A stretch of 64,000 bases of DNA from Terramyces sp. JEL0728 (Eukaryota > Chytridiomycota > Chytridiomycetes > Rhizophydiales > Terramycetaceae), in the NCBI GenBank assembly GCA_027603945.1, contig JADIIU010000008.1, positions 1 to 64,000 on the forward strand, in the 5' to 3' direction. Positions within the stretch are counted from its first letter, which is position 1. Each line of letters opens with the position of its first letter. A program made the position numbers and the translations under genes. Under the pieces are notes generated by a model. The model ran no database searches. It was not told the origin of the DNA and saw only the letters and a program-made list of their open reading frames with translations. Shown here in pieces: positions 33,124-41,980 of this stretch.

Positions 33124-33246
33124 TAAAAATGTAATTGCTATTAGAATTTGGACCTAGAATTGAATCGCCAATCAATACATCTTGAACTCCAGACTGGTTT
33201 ATTCGTACAGATATTTATTGCCAGATTTTTACACGCTCAGACAACA

Positions 33247-33635
33247 ATGGACAGAGAACCTGTATGTGAAAACCAGAGAGAAAGAGTAACAAATATTAAC
33301 GCAGCTGATAGATGAACTAAAAAAAGAAAACTTTGGGCTGAAAATGCGAATATACTACCTCCAGCAGAACCTGGATAAAATAACGCCTGAAGGGATGAAA
33401 GACCTAGTTCAAGAAGTACTACTCGTTAACAAAGCATACGGAGCTGAAGATGCTCGTAGATAACGGCCTGCCAAATCGAAAAATGGAACAGCTGGAGCAG
33501 GAAAACGAAACACTAAAGGAAAGGCTGCTTTCAAAATCAAAGCTTCGAAAGAGCGATGTGATTTTCATTACGAGAACATTGAAATTAGCAACAAAAAGGA
33601 TAAAGAAAATTCAAGAATATATTGAAAAAGATTAA
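33247..33635 (+). CDS. Minimal CM1-domain protein (centrosomin N-terminal motif; gamma-tubulin tether)
   Basis: Two 19-nt introns give a 116-residue protein. Residues about 9-60 match the CM1 (Cnn_1N) motif of Mto1, CDK5RAP2 and Spc110-type proteins: RERLIDELKKENFGLKMRIY, then YLQQNLDKITPEGMKDLVQE and HTELKMLVD. CM1 binds and activates gamma-tubulin ring complexes. Known carriers are usually hundreds to thousands of residues long, whereas this one is essentially CM1 plus a coiled coil and a basic tail (RTLKLATKRIKKIQEYIEKD). The start fits because exon 1 supplies ENQRER directly before the motif. Its stop overlaps the COG6 stop by 4 nt. Confidence 0.85.
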
Positions 33636-35599
33636 TCTAGAGATAATAAAGTCTCGACTTCTTTGATATTTCTACGTATTAAGCTGTTGGGGAATTCGTA
33701 TTTGTTTGCTGGATCCAGGATTTGATTTACCAGCCATGAATATTCTTTGACGAACTGAATACTGCCTTTTCTCACACACTCCTTTGCGATGTCTAGCGAT
33801 TTGATCCTGTACAGCGTCTCACTGACATCTAGTGTGACATTAACAAGATAGGTATCCAGCTGTGCTAGTTTTTGACTAATGACAGCGGTTTCAAGTTCTG
33901 GCAATAGTGAGTAAGGTGGCTCGGACTCTTTCATTTTTACAATTAAACCAAGCAGTCCGCTCTTTTCCAGCATTGTATTCAGCTATATTAGCGACTTTTA
34001 CTTGTTCATGGACTAGTATTGTAATTTGCTGGCTAATCTTGGCATTCATTTCATTGATCAATTCCTCGCAGAAGCCAAATAATGTAAGAATATTGATGGA
34101 GTAGTGATATACATTGACTTTGAATATGGCTTGTTCTAGCGGTGATAGATCATTGTCAGTTTCGCAATTGGTGATTAAAGGATACAACAATTGTTCTTTA
34201 ACGTCTGCCAAGATGGCTTCATTAGACGACACCATATTCATTTCCAAACTAGTGAATATTTCCTTGATTTGCGCCATTGTATCTTTGACAGTACTTGGAG
34301 GATCTAAAGCACTAGTTGGTTCGATAGGAATCCGTGTTAAATCTCCTTTTTGAGTTTCAAGACTGTTTTTGAAAACAACCAAGGCATTGTTACTCGAGCT
34401 ATGGTTACTATTAAATACCGCTCAATAGAGGTCAAGAGGGTAGATTTCTTGTCCAATATTTTTGACAATGTCTGATGATAAAACTGAATAGTGTTTTGGA
34501 TTTTGTAAATCTGGGTGCTTCCCAACAAGACGGTGATCATGGCATCGATCCGTTTCTATAATTAATAGACACTATACATTGAACATTGGTGCTAGGCCTT
34601 CAGTATTCTTGTCTAATATTGCCACAACTTGCTCCGTGGAGGTTTGGTATCCTTCAACGTGCTCAAATACTTCTGGAAGTTCAACGGCCTGTCTTCTGTT
34701 ATTGGCAACAACCCCAAAAACAGAAGACAGCATTTCATATTCTGCGATACAAGCTTGATGGATCCAGGCCAATATATCCCCGACATATCTTGTGGGATCG
34801 TGCGCATAATATTCAATTGGTTTTGAATGCTGTGTCCCAGCAGATAGAGCATTTTGGAAAGCTTTGACAAGCGCATTTTGTCTAATCGTGGATACTTCGT
34901 CAATACCTACATAAATACAATTGTTACAAGCATCAAATAAAATCGGTCTAAATCTAAAAGCGCGCATCGCTTCAGTAAACTCGCTGGAGATCTCTGGCTG
35001 TTCTTGCTTCAACGTACGACACTGCAACTGTGTCCATTTGAACAGCATTTCAAATTGCTCTTCTTGGACAGCATTCAACTTTGTCAATATCTCCATTCCA
35101 ATGTTTTGATTTCCAATCAATAACGCTTGCGAATGGAGATTCACTTGCTGCAATTTCTTTAAATTCTCGAAAAACTGTTGGTTTATTTCTGTCTTTCTTG
35201 TGATTGAAAATATCCCCAAAAATTCTTTGATAATCGCTTGTTTCAGTTCCGTATCGCTTGAAGTATGTTTTAATTCATTTGTAACATCCACTACCTTGGC
35301 AGTCTTTTCTTTTGCTTGATCCAATGTCGATTTTATAAATGAAAGATTTGAATCCATTTCCTTTATCGACTTTTCCATCTCATTCATCTCCATAAACACC
35401 TGCTGTTAGCATTTCTTACTTTTTCAAACGAATTGAGGAAAATCTCATGTTGCTGTATTAATAAATGCTCGACTGTTTGCCTTGGTTTAACAGTCGGTGT
35501 AATCTTTAAAGCTTCCAGTGTATCATTTTCAACAGTCAGATTGTAAACAGATTCCAATCGCTTTGCCAGAGGATTTGTTTTTGTTAGTTTTGCGTTCAT
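33632..35599 (-). CDS. COG6: Conserved oligomeric Golgi complex subunit 6
   Basis: Subunit of the COG tether for retrograde intra-Golgi traffic. Four introns (20, 22, 20, 19 nt); 628 residues. The ATG at 35599 (MNAKLTKTNPLAKRLESVY) matches the conserved NPL.(R/K)KL start. Core landmark: HDPTRYVGDILAWIHQACIA; the end SIQFVKEYSWLVNQILDPAN also follows COG6. Helical throughout. Confidence 0.93.
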
Positions 35600-35713
35600 T
35601 GCAGATTTGCAAAGCACAAACCATTTAGTCACGTGGGATAAGCTTGCTGTTTATATTACAAGAGGACATAACTGATTGTTGTAGCTATAGCTCCGTCCAA
35701 CTCAGACTTGAAC

Positions 35714-35953
35714 ATGTGGCGGTCGAGAACGCGTAGTTTGTTTATTTCAATTTTACAGATGGCATCTGCTAGTGAATTCTATCAAATGAATGCAGAAGGA
35801 AGCAAGGTAGCTTATGCGAGTTCCACAAGTGTACAACCAGTTTCGCTTTGCAAAGTACAATCCGGGTCAGGAAAATACAAGGCACATTCAAGTGGAATAC
35901 AAACCGATTCGTTAAGAGCTGGACCAAGTGGCATTAAAAAGAAGAATCAATAA
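35714..35953 (+). CDS. Uncertain small open frame (structure unresolved)
   Basis: A 79-codon frame starting MWRSRTRS and ending AGPSGIKKKNQ is open. A different frame inside it reads more like a conserved protein: MRVPQVYNQFRFAKYNPGQE, continuing NTRHIQVEYKPI. With an 18-nt intron (GTTAAGAGCTGGACCAAG) that frame would run on to end INKVTAELFGCK, just before tRNA-Gln. A small mitochondrial protein with a basic presequence is possible, but I could not join a consistent set of exons. Treat as a placeholder. Confidence 0.3.
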   Translation: MWRSRTRSLFISILQMASASEFYQMNAEGSKVAYASSTSVQPVSLCKVQSGSGKYKAHSSGIQTDSLRAGPSGIKKKNQ

Positions 35954-35989
35954 AGTGACAGCTGAACTGTTTGGTTGCAAATAAAAAAA

Positions 35990-36060
35990 GGTCCCGACGA
36001 GATTCGAACTCGTGATCCCAGATTCAGAGTCTGATGTGATAACCTCTTCACTACGGGACC
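35990..36060 (-). tRNA. tRNA-Gln (anticodon CUG)
   Basis: A 71-nt cloverleaf with acceptor GGTCCCG/CGGGACC, anticodon loop CTCTGAA (anticodon CTG) and T-loop GTTCGAATC. The minus strand continues into a run of seven T residues (35983-35989), a normal Pol III terminator. It is close in sequence to tRNA-Gln(UUG) at 2686-2757. No intron. Confidence 0.95.
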
Positions 36061-36254
36061 GTGACTGCTTTGAAAAAGGTCTACCCATGAATATACATTA
36101 ATATTCGAAACTTGAGCAATACTCTATCAATATGGAAGGTTTAACATTAATACTTTCCTTGCATTACTTTCTAAATGTAGCAATAAAATTTATCGGTCTG
36201 GATTAGACTGGCAGCAATTGGACGACAGCAGTAAGCCAACAAGTAATTCCAGAA

Positions 36255-36932
36255 ATGGAAAGCCATGCAAACCCATTAGCAACATCAACTCTTTCCAAAT
36301 CAAAGGTCAAACTTTTTGCAGATAAAAAAATGGTCGAGTTGCAGTACATTGAAAAAATAAATGAAATAAGCAGCAATTTGCTGGTTCTTTTTCATGGATT
36401 TGGAGACACTCACAAGAATTTCATTAAATTTGGTGAAAAGTTGCAACTGCCTCAAACTTCACTCTTATCGCTCTGTGGTCCACATTCAATCCCATTCTTT
36501 CCCGGAAGTAGCTGGTACGATATGTATGATGAATACGGTAACGATTTATCTCCAGAAGCTCAATTGAAATGCTTGAAACACACTACAAAGATGATTCTGC
36601 CGGTACTGCAAAAGAAAGTCTATAAGCAAATAGTATTGCTAGGTTTTGGACAAGGAGGAACTATTGCACTTGATGTGGCGAATGAATTAAAACTAAAAGC
36701 GATTTCAATATCTGGATTTCCATTGCAGAAATACGACATCAGCAATGTTCTAATAACATGCGGGATGAAACAGCGTGGAATAGAAGTTGGACAGGTAGTA
36801 CGATTGGAAAAGCAAGATTTTGAAATGCCAAAACAAAAAGAAGCTCAGGTTATCATGCAATGGTTGTCTGGGCATTTGTATTTAAGGAATTTGAAATTGG
36901 AACAAATGGCTGATGTAGTTGAAATAAAGTAA
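36255..36932 (+). CDS. Alpha/beta-hydrolase, phospholipase/carboxylesterase-like, lacking the usual nucleophile Ser
   Basis: Protein of 225 residues in the phospholipase/carboxylesterase group. The oxyanion region LLVLFHGFGDTHKNFIKFG and the downstream SSWYDMYDEYGND are well kept. The nucleophile elbow reads LLGFGQGGTIALDVANEL, so the G-x-S-x-G Ser is Gly. A C-terminal catalytic His is not obvious either. It may be a non-catalytic member or use another mechanism. No intron was detected and the start follows a short AT-rich leader. Confidence 0.75.
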   Translation: MESHANPLATSTLSKSKVKLFADKKMVELQYIEKINEISSNLLVLFHGFGDTHKNFIKFGEKLQLPQTSLLSLCGPHSIPFFPGSSWYDMYDEYGNDLSPEAQLKCLKHTTKMILPVLQKKVYKQIVLLGFGQGGTIALDVANELKLKAISISGFPLQKYDISNVLITCGMKQRGIEVGQVVRLEKQDFEMPKQKEAQVIMQWLSGHLYLRNLKLEQMADVVEIK

Positions 36933-37090
36933 TTTAATATCTCTGAATTTGGCGTACCTCTGTGTCTCGGACACTGCAGATTTATAACTCCAAGTGAATT
37001 CAGCTGCTTGCCGGTTGAGCCTATTCGTTGGATCATGTAGAAATATTTAATAGTCAATTCATCGCCTTTATCCCACTTAATCTTTTAAAA

Positions 37091-38201
37091 ATGAATCTAA
37101 AAGAACAACTAATACAAAAAGAAGCAGATCTAAAAACAGCATGCGAACTAGGATTATACCTCACTCAGCAAAACCAAGATCTTCAGACGCAATTGGAAAA
37201 AGAAAAGAATAACCAGCTGGTGATTGAACAAGAATATATTAAGATGGAAACACAGCTAAATGAAAACAAGATTGAAATTAATAGATTAAGAGATACCGAC
37301 AAGAAACAAAAAGCAATGATTGACAAGAATCAAGATAGTCTGATTCAAATGGAAATCGAAAACAAACAATTGATGACCAAGATGGATGAATATCAAGATA
37401 AAATTAAACTTTTGGAGCAGCAATTACTGCAACTTGAAACTTTAAATGAAACACTAAAGAATGAAAGAAACGCATTTCAACAAGAAGCAGAACGATTAAA
37501 ACAAGTGAAAACCAAAGAACAAATCAAAATTGAAAAAGTTGAAGTGATCAAAGAAGTAGACAATAGACAAGAAATAAACAATCTTTTAGACGTAATTGAG
37601 GAATACAAACAATTATACGAGCAAGCACTACAGCAACCGGTCGAACAAGAACAAAAACTAATTGCTTCAAATTTACCCCAACAGTCCCTATTCTCACAGC
37701 TACAAGTACGAAAAGAAACGAAAAGGATTGAAATGAAGATTGATTTAGATCTAGTCAATCAATTGAAATCAGAAATACACGATTTGAATCAAAAGATTGA
37801 AGTACTGGAAAAAATGAATAGCTACGGGTTAAAGACTGACAGTGAAGATGAAATCAAATATTTGAGGATGTGTAAAATTGAAGAAGGAAATAGGAATATA
37901 GAACTATTGAAAAAGATTAAACTATTAAATGGTAATCATTGTTGATTTAGATGAAATTAATGAATTGAAAAAGGAGAAAGAAAAGGAAATTGAAACTAAA
38001 GATGTTCCAGAACAAGTCAAAGATAAAGAAAACAAGCAGGAAAAGGTTGATGAAATCATTCAACAAATTCATCAGCAAGCAGAAGAGAGATTCATTGAAA
38101 CTGCCCAATCACCAATTAAACCTGTAAAGCCGGTGGAAGAGTCAAAGAGAAAGCGGTTAAAGATCGATAGACAAAACCAGCAAGAATGTAAGCAGCAATA
38201 A
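37091..38201 (+). CDS. Coiled-coil protein with a CC1-box-like motif (possible dynein adaptor)
   Basis: One 19-nt intron (after KKIKLLN); 363 residues, almost all coiled coil. Residues 12-35 (ADLKTACELGLYLTQQNQDL) resemble the CC1 box of BicD, Spindly and TRAK proteins, where a short A-A-x-x-G helix contacts dynein light intermediate chain. Here the core reads A-C-E-L-G. A Spindly-type motif later in the protein was not seen. The tail is basic (KRKRLKIDRQ). A cargo adaptor for dynein is a reasonable hypothesis; a generic coiled coil is the alternative. Confidence 0.6.
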
Positions 38202-38247
38202 AGTTACACGCGGATTCTTTAATCTTACCAAATCAAATGCAAGTAGT

Positions 38248-39003
38248 TTATTTCCTTTTCGATTCATACAGAGCACGATGCTCTCCCAAACAGCTTGAAT
38301 CAGTCTTTAAATAATCATAAAACTTTTTAGACAATACGGTATCATCCTTCAGTAGCAGCTCAATATTTTGTTTAGACAGGTAATTCCAAAACTCTTTTTT
38401 TGTAATCGAATAAAATAACTCCAACTGGTCGTAATCCAAGTACGGCACAATTTCCTCTAAATTAATCGTGGCTGCTTGATCTACTGGTTCCAGCTTTAGT
38501 AAATCCATTCCTAGATTAAAAATAGCTACCGACTTGTTCCATTACGCTCTTTCGTTCTTTTCGTGAATAATCATTAAAATACGTTTCATAATACAGTTCA
38601 TCTCCGAAATCAGTTACTTTATACTGTTTCCATCTGCAAATATATCCAAATATAGTATATATTTGTTGTTTATGGATCAAAAACTCTTGCAAATCTTCGC
38701 TCATTATCGAATTTAAAATCATGTCTACAGTTAATGAAGCTTACAGACACATTCCATTGGGTGCAAATAATCCACTATTGAAGATAATTTAGATAGAGGG
38801 TAGTTACTGGTTACTACATCCAGCACCAGTTTCTTGAAATTTAGCAATAAAGCAAGCTGTATCTCTGATTTTTCCTGTTTGATTTGCGCTTGTAGCTGTG
38901 AGAGTAAAAGTGCTATATCTGGTATATCTAATTGTTGGATCAATGAAGTATCTTTGTTTTCAACCGAATGCCATACGAGCGAAAGTATATTTTGAGATGA
39001 CAT
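38248..39003 (-). CDS. Hypothetical helical protein
   Basis: Not recognised. Two introns (20 and 19 nt) join three frames into 238 residues: MSSQNILSLVWHSVENKD, then YMILNSIMSEDLQEFLIHKQ, then MDLLKLEPVDQAATINLEEI. It is predicted helical, mildly acidic, Tyr/Phe-rich in the middle (CRWKQYKVTDFGDELYYETY) and ends in a charged tail (RALYESKRK). No catalytic motif, signal or membrane segment. Confidence 0.7.
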
Positions 39004-39141
39004 TTTCGTTTCAAAAAAAGAAAGCAGGTATTAGATAATTGTAGTGGACTATCCCTCGATCGGTAGACACTAGAGCTTTCAGCTGTAGGATCGACTCTAG
39101 GAAACCATAAGACTAGAAATAAAACCTTTTTTTATTACAAA

Positions 39142-39456
39142 TTAAAATTCATTATTAAAAGTCTTTCTTTCACGGTCGACAGCCAAATTTACTTTTAAAA
39201 CCCTTCCATTAAGAGTAGTTCCGTCCAACTCTTCTTTAGCTTTTTCCGCATCTTGCTTATTTGCAAATTCAATAAATGCAAATCCTCTTGAACGACCTGT
39301 TAATCGATCACGGACAATGAAAACATCAAGGATTGATCCGAATTTGGAGAATGGCTGGCGGAGTTGGTCTTCGGTTGATGTCCATGCAATGTTACCTACG
39401 TACAATTTCTGTAATTGCTTTGGGAATGAATGGAATGCTCTTTTTAAGAAATACAT
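39142..39456 (-). CDS. Single-RRM RNA-binding protein, possibly mitochondrial
   Basis: 104 residues with one RNA-recognition motif: RNP2 LYVGNIAW and RNP1 RGFAFIEF, both with the aromatic residues that stack on RNA bases. The 15 residues before it (MYFLKRAFHSFPKQL) are basic and amphipathic, like a short mitochondrial presequence. Resembles plant and fungal glycine-poor small RRM proteins. No intron. Confidence 0.88.
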   Translation of the reverse strand: MYFLKRAFHSFPKQLQKLYVGNIAWTSTEDQLRQPFSKFGSILDVFIVRDRLTGRSRGFAFIEFANKQDAEKAKEELDGTTLNGRVLKVNLAVDRERKTFNNEF

Positions 39457-39765
39457 TTTTTTTTGTTTTTCGTACTTTTTTTTTTTTAGAATTTGAGTAT
39501 TTATGTTGAGTAGAGATTATTTTAGATATTAAGCATGCCATTTAATTCACAGCGACGACGTTGGTATTACAAAGGCCAAAGATTTCCTTTTAATATATTT
39601 GAAATCGTATTGAGGATTGTCTATTATTAGCTGCTGCAATTTCTTATCTGATTGCCAGTAATACCTGTAAAATACTTGAAGTTTCCACAAAAGCAAAATG
39701 TTTAATCACGACAGGTAATTAATATTTTCAAAAACGATTTATTCATTTGTTTATCGCAATAAACT
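39457..39765. other. 309-nt AT-rich intergenic spacer
   Basis: No gene, RNA or repeat recognised. It holds the upstream region of the RRM gene, with a T-rich tract at 39476-39486, and the 3' flank of the membrane-protein gene that ends at 39766. Confidence 0.5.
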
Positions 39766-41163
39766 CTAATACCGTCTGAAATCAAATGTATTTTGGACTT
39801 GATTAACAGTTACCCAAATCCAATCCTAAAATCAACATCTTTTACCTCCATATTCCTAGTATATTCGTTTTTCATGAATATAAAGAATCCGAATAAGCCT
39901 AATCCGCCTAACCATTGACAAAAGTCCATCCAACTAGCCCATCCGTGGGCATTGATACTATACAAGAAATCACTGCGCTCCATCCACCACCTACATCAAT
40001 AGCAGTTACCATGGCGGAACAATACACAGAGTATCCAGCGACTGATTGCGGTAAAACGTGGCAACTATTCGATACACAATGCTTGGTTCAATAAAATAAA
40101 CTAGTGAGAAAATTGAAGATATAAATAGAACTGCTTTGGAAAACTGCGATGGTCCATATATCCGATTTCTATTTGGCCTCAATGTTGCGTGTGGTAAAGG
40201 TAGGGATTTTGTCATTATCACAGCAGATACCATATGCATAAAGAATAGAATCTGCAGTCCAGTAGTAATTAATACACCTACCAACCACGGCCGGCCCAAA
40301 TCAATTTCCATTTTTTCAATTGGATCTGATAACCTTTGTGAATCCCTAAATAAGATCGTTGCTACATTGTAAGGAATAACACTGCAATACGTAGAATCCA
40401 CGCTGATATAAATACATTTTTCCAATTAAACACAAGCTTTGTAATTATTCCTTGTATCTTGTCAATTACCTCTTGGGTTTTACTGGTTGGAAAAGGAACT
40501 TCTTGTTCAATCTCTTCTTCCGGCTCAATATGATCTAAATCCTGCTGCTGAAATATTAGACTAGTTGGATTGGCACCTGGATAAGAAAATGATGTTGGAC
40601 GTCGCAATGGTGAAGGCAGCAGAGGTGTTGTTTCGCTGTTGTTTTCCAAATGAGTACGGTCAGTTGGATTGGCAGCAGCTAAGTTAATTACGGATACCTG
40701 TTGATCTATAAATCCTTTGCTGATTCATCGCCAAAGTCCCAAACAGCAATGCAGTTGATCTTGCGATAAAAGAAGCTATCAGCAGCCACGTATCCATTAC
40801 ATACGGCCCTACAATCCAAGTCTGTTCAAGCGCTTCCTGTGGTTTCTCCGAATGTGGTAGTCCTAAACTGTACCGAATTGCATCAATGATAAATCCCAAA
40901 CCAAGAAACAAGTACATGAAACAGTACTGATAATTTGTTATTGAAGGGTGAGTAATCTTCCTATTGAATATTTTAACATTATTGTATTTAATAAAGCTGA
41001 TTATGCAGATTGATATGAATGTAATTGCTAGGATTATATAAGTGGTTGAAATTGCTGGATACTGCAGCCGAAACGAAGCTGTGGTATCGTATGGTGGAAG
41101 GGTTGAGCTGGGATAAGGGCAATTGGGCAGAGCGAGACCTCCTAAAATATCGATATCTGGCAT
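39766..41163 (-). CDS. Multi-pass membrane protein of unknown function with a dileucine sorting signal
   Basis: Not recognised. Four introns (19, 20, 19, 20 nt) give 439 residues. About six or seven membrane spans: ISTTYIILAITFISICIISF, FMYLFLGLGFIIDAIRYSLG, WLLIASFIARSTALLFG, then after a roughly 80-residue cytosolic insert a second bundle (WLVGVLITTGLQILFFMHMV, AVLFISSIFSLVYFIEPSIV, WLGGLGLFGFFIFM). The insert has SETTPLLPSP, an E-x-x-x-L-L type signal for AP complexes, and an acidic stretch. It ends NQVQNTFDFRRY. An endolysosomal or vacuolar location is suggested. Divergent from the neighbouring TatD-like gene (37 bp). Confidence 0.7.
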
Positions 41164-41200
41164 TTTTTGCAAGTTTATTTTCCCCTCAAGCCTTAGTCTC

Positions 41201-41980
41201 ATGATCGATGTTCATTCTCACATTATCGATACCCCAAGCACACTAGACAGTATCGCGAGAATCGAAACTAGCCAGATATTTATCATGTCAACAAAAAACA
41301 AAGACTTTTCGCTGGTGGAATCCCTTGCTGCAAAATACCAAAAAATAACACCTTGCTATGGAATACATCCTTGGTTTACTAATCTTGAAACAGATATTAG
41401 TGAGCTGGAACAATATCTTGTACGAAATCCGAAGGCATTGGTTGGAGAAATTGGGCTGGATAAAGTTGCGACAGACAACAAGGGAAATTTGTATGATTTC
41501 AAAGTTCAGCTAGATTTATTTCAGAAACAGATGGAGTTGGCAACAAAGTACCAAAGACCAGTATCTGTACATTGTGTCCACACGCCTTCAGAGATGCTTT
41601 CATATTTCACCCAGCTGGATAGGACCTGTGCACCATTCAAGAAATCGAAATTGCCTTTACCTTGTCCGCCTTCCATTATGATGCACTCATTCACCGCGTC
41701 GCTGGAAATCGCTAAACAGCTGATGAAATTACCACGAATTGGCAAACGGTTTTACTTTTCATTCTCTCACTTTGTGAATTCTCGTTCACCAAAGAGCTTG
41801 GAAAAGATTGGGGGAATACCAGATGACAGGATACTCTTGGAAAGTGATATCCATGACTGCACGTTAGTGGATGGGGCAATGAACCACACCATAAAGTTGG
41901 TGAGCCAGGCAAAAAGTTGGTTGGAAGAAGATACAATTAAAATAACAACACGAAATGCTAATGAATTCCTGCAATTTTAA
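41201..41980 (+). CDS. TatD-related metal-dependent hydrolase (Scn1-like)
   Basis: 259 residues in the TatD superfamily but distinct from the TATDN1-type gene at 18225-19124. Motifs: MIDVHSHIIDTP, CYGIHPWF, LVGEIGLDK, VSVHCVHTP, MMHSFTAS and LLESDIHD. The sequence FYFSFSHFVNSRSPKSLEKI fits fungal Cut9-interacting protein Scn1. All metal ligands appear present. Its stop codon abuts the proposed stop of the convergent TSNAXIP1-like gene with no gap. Confidence 0.88.
   Translation: MIDVHSHIIDTPSTLDSIARIETSQIFIMSTKNKDFSLVESLAAKYQKITPCYGIHPWFTNLETDISELEQYLVRNPKALVGEIGLDKVATDNKGNLYDFKVQLDLFQKQMELATKYQRPVSVHCVHTPSEMLSYFTQLDRTCAPFKKSKLPLPCPPSIMMHSFTASLEIAKQLMKLPRIGKRFYFSFSHFVNSRSPKSLEKIGGIPDDRILLESDIHDCTLVDGAMNHTIKLVSQAKSWLEEDTIKITTRNANEFLQF

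Noticed and set aside
39037..39118. tRNA-like segment with a hairpin carrying CTTTCAG, a D-loop-like GATCGGTAGAC and a box-B-like GGATCGACTC
   Set aside because: No acceptor stem pairs, the T-arm stem does not form and the T-loop is off consensus on both strands. It may be a tRNA relic or chance; not annotated.
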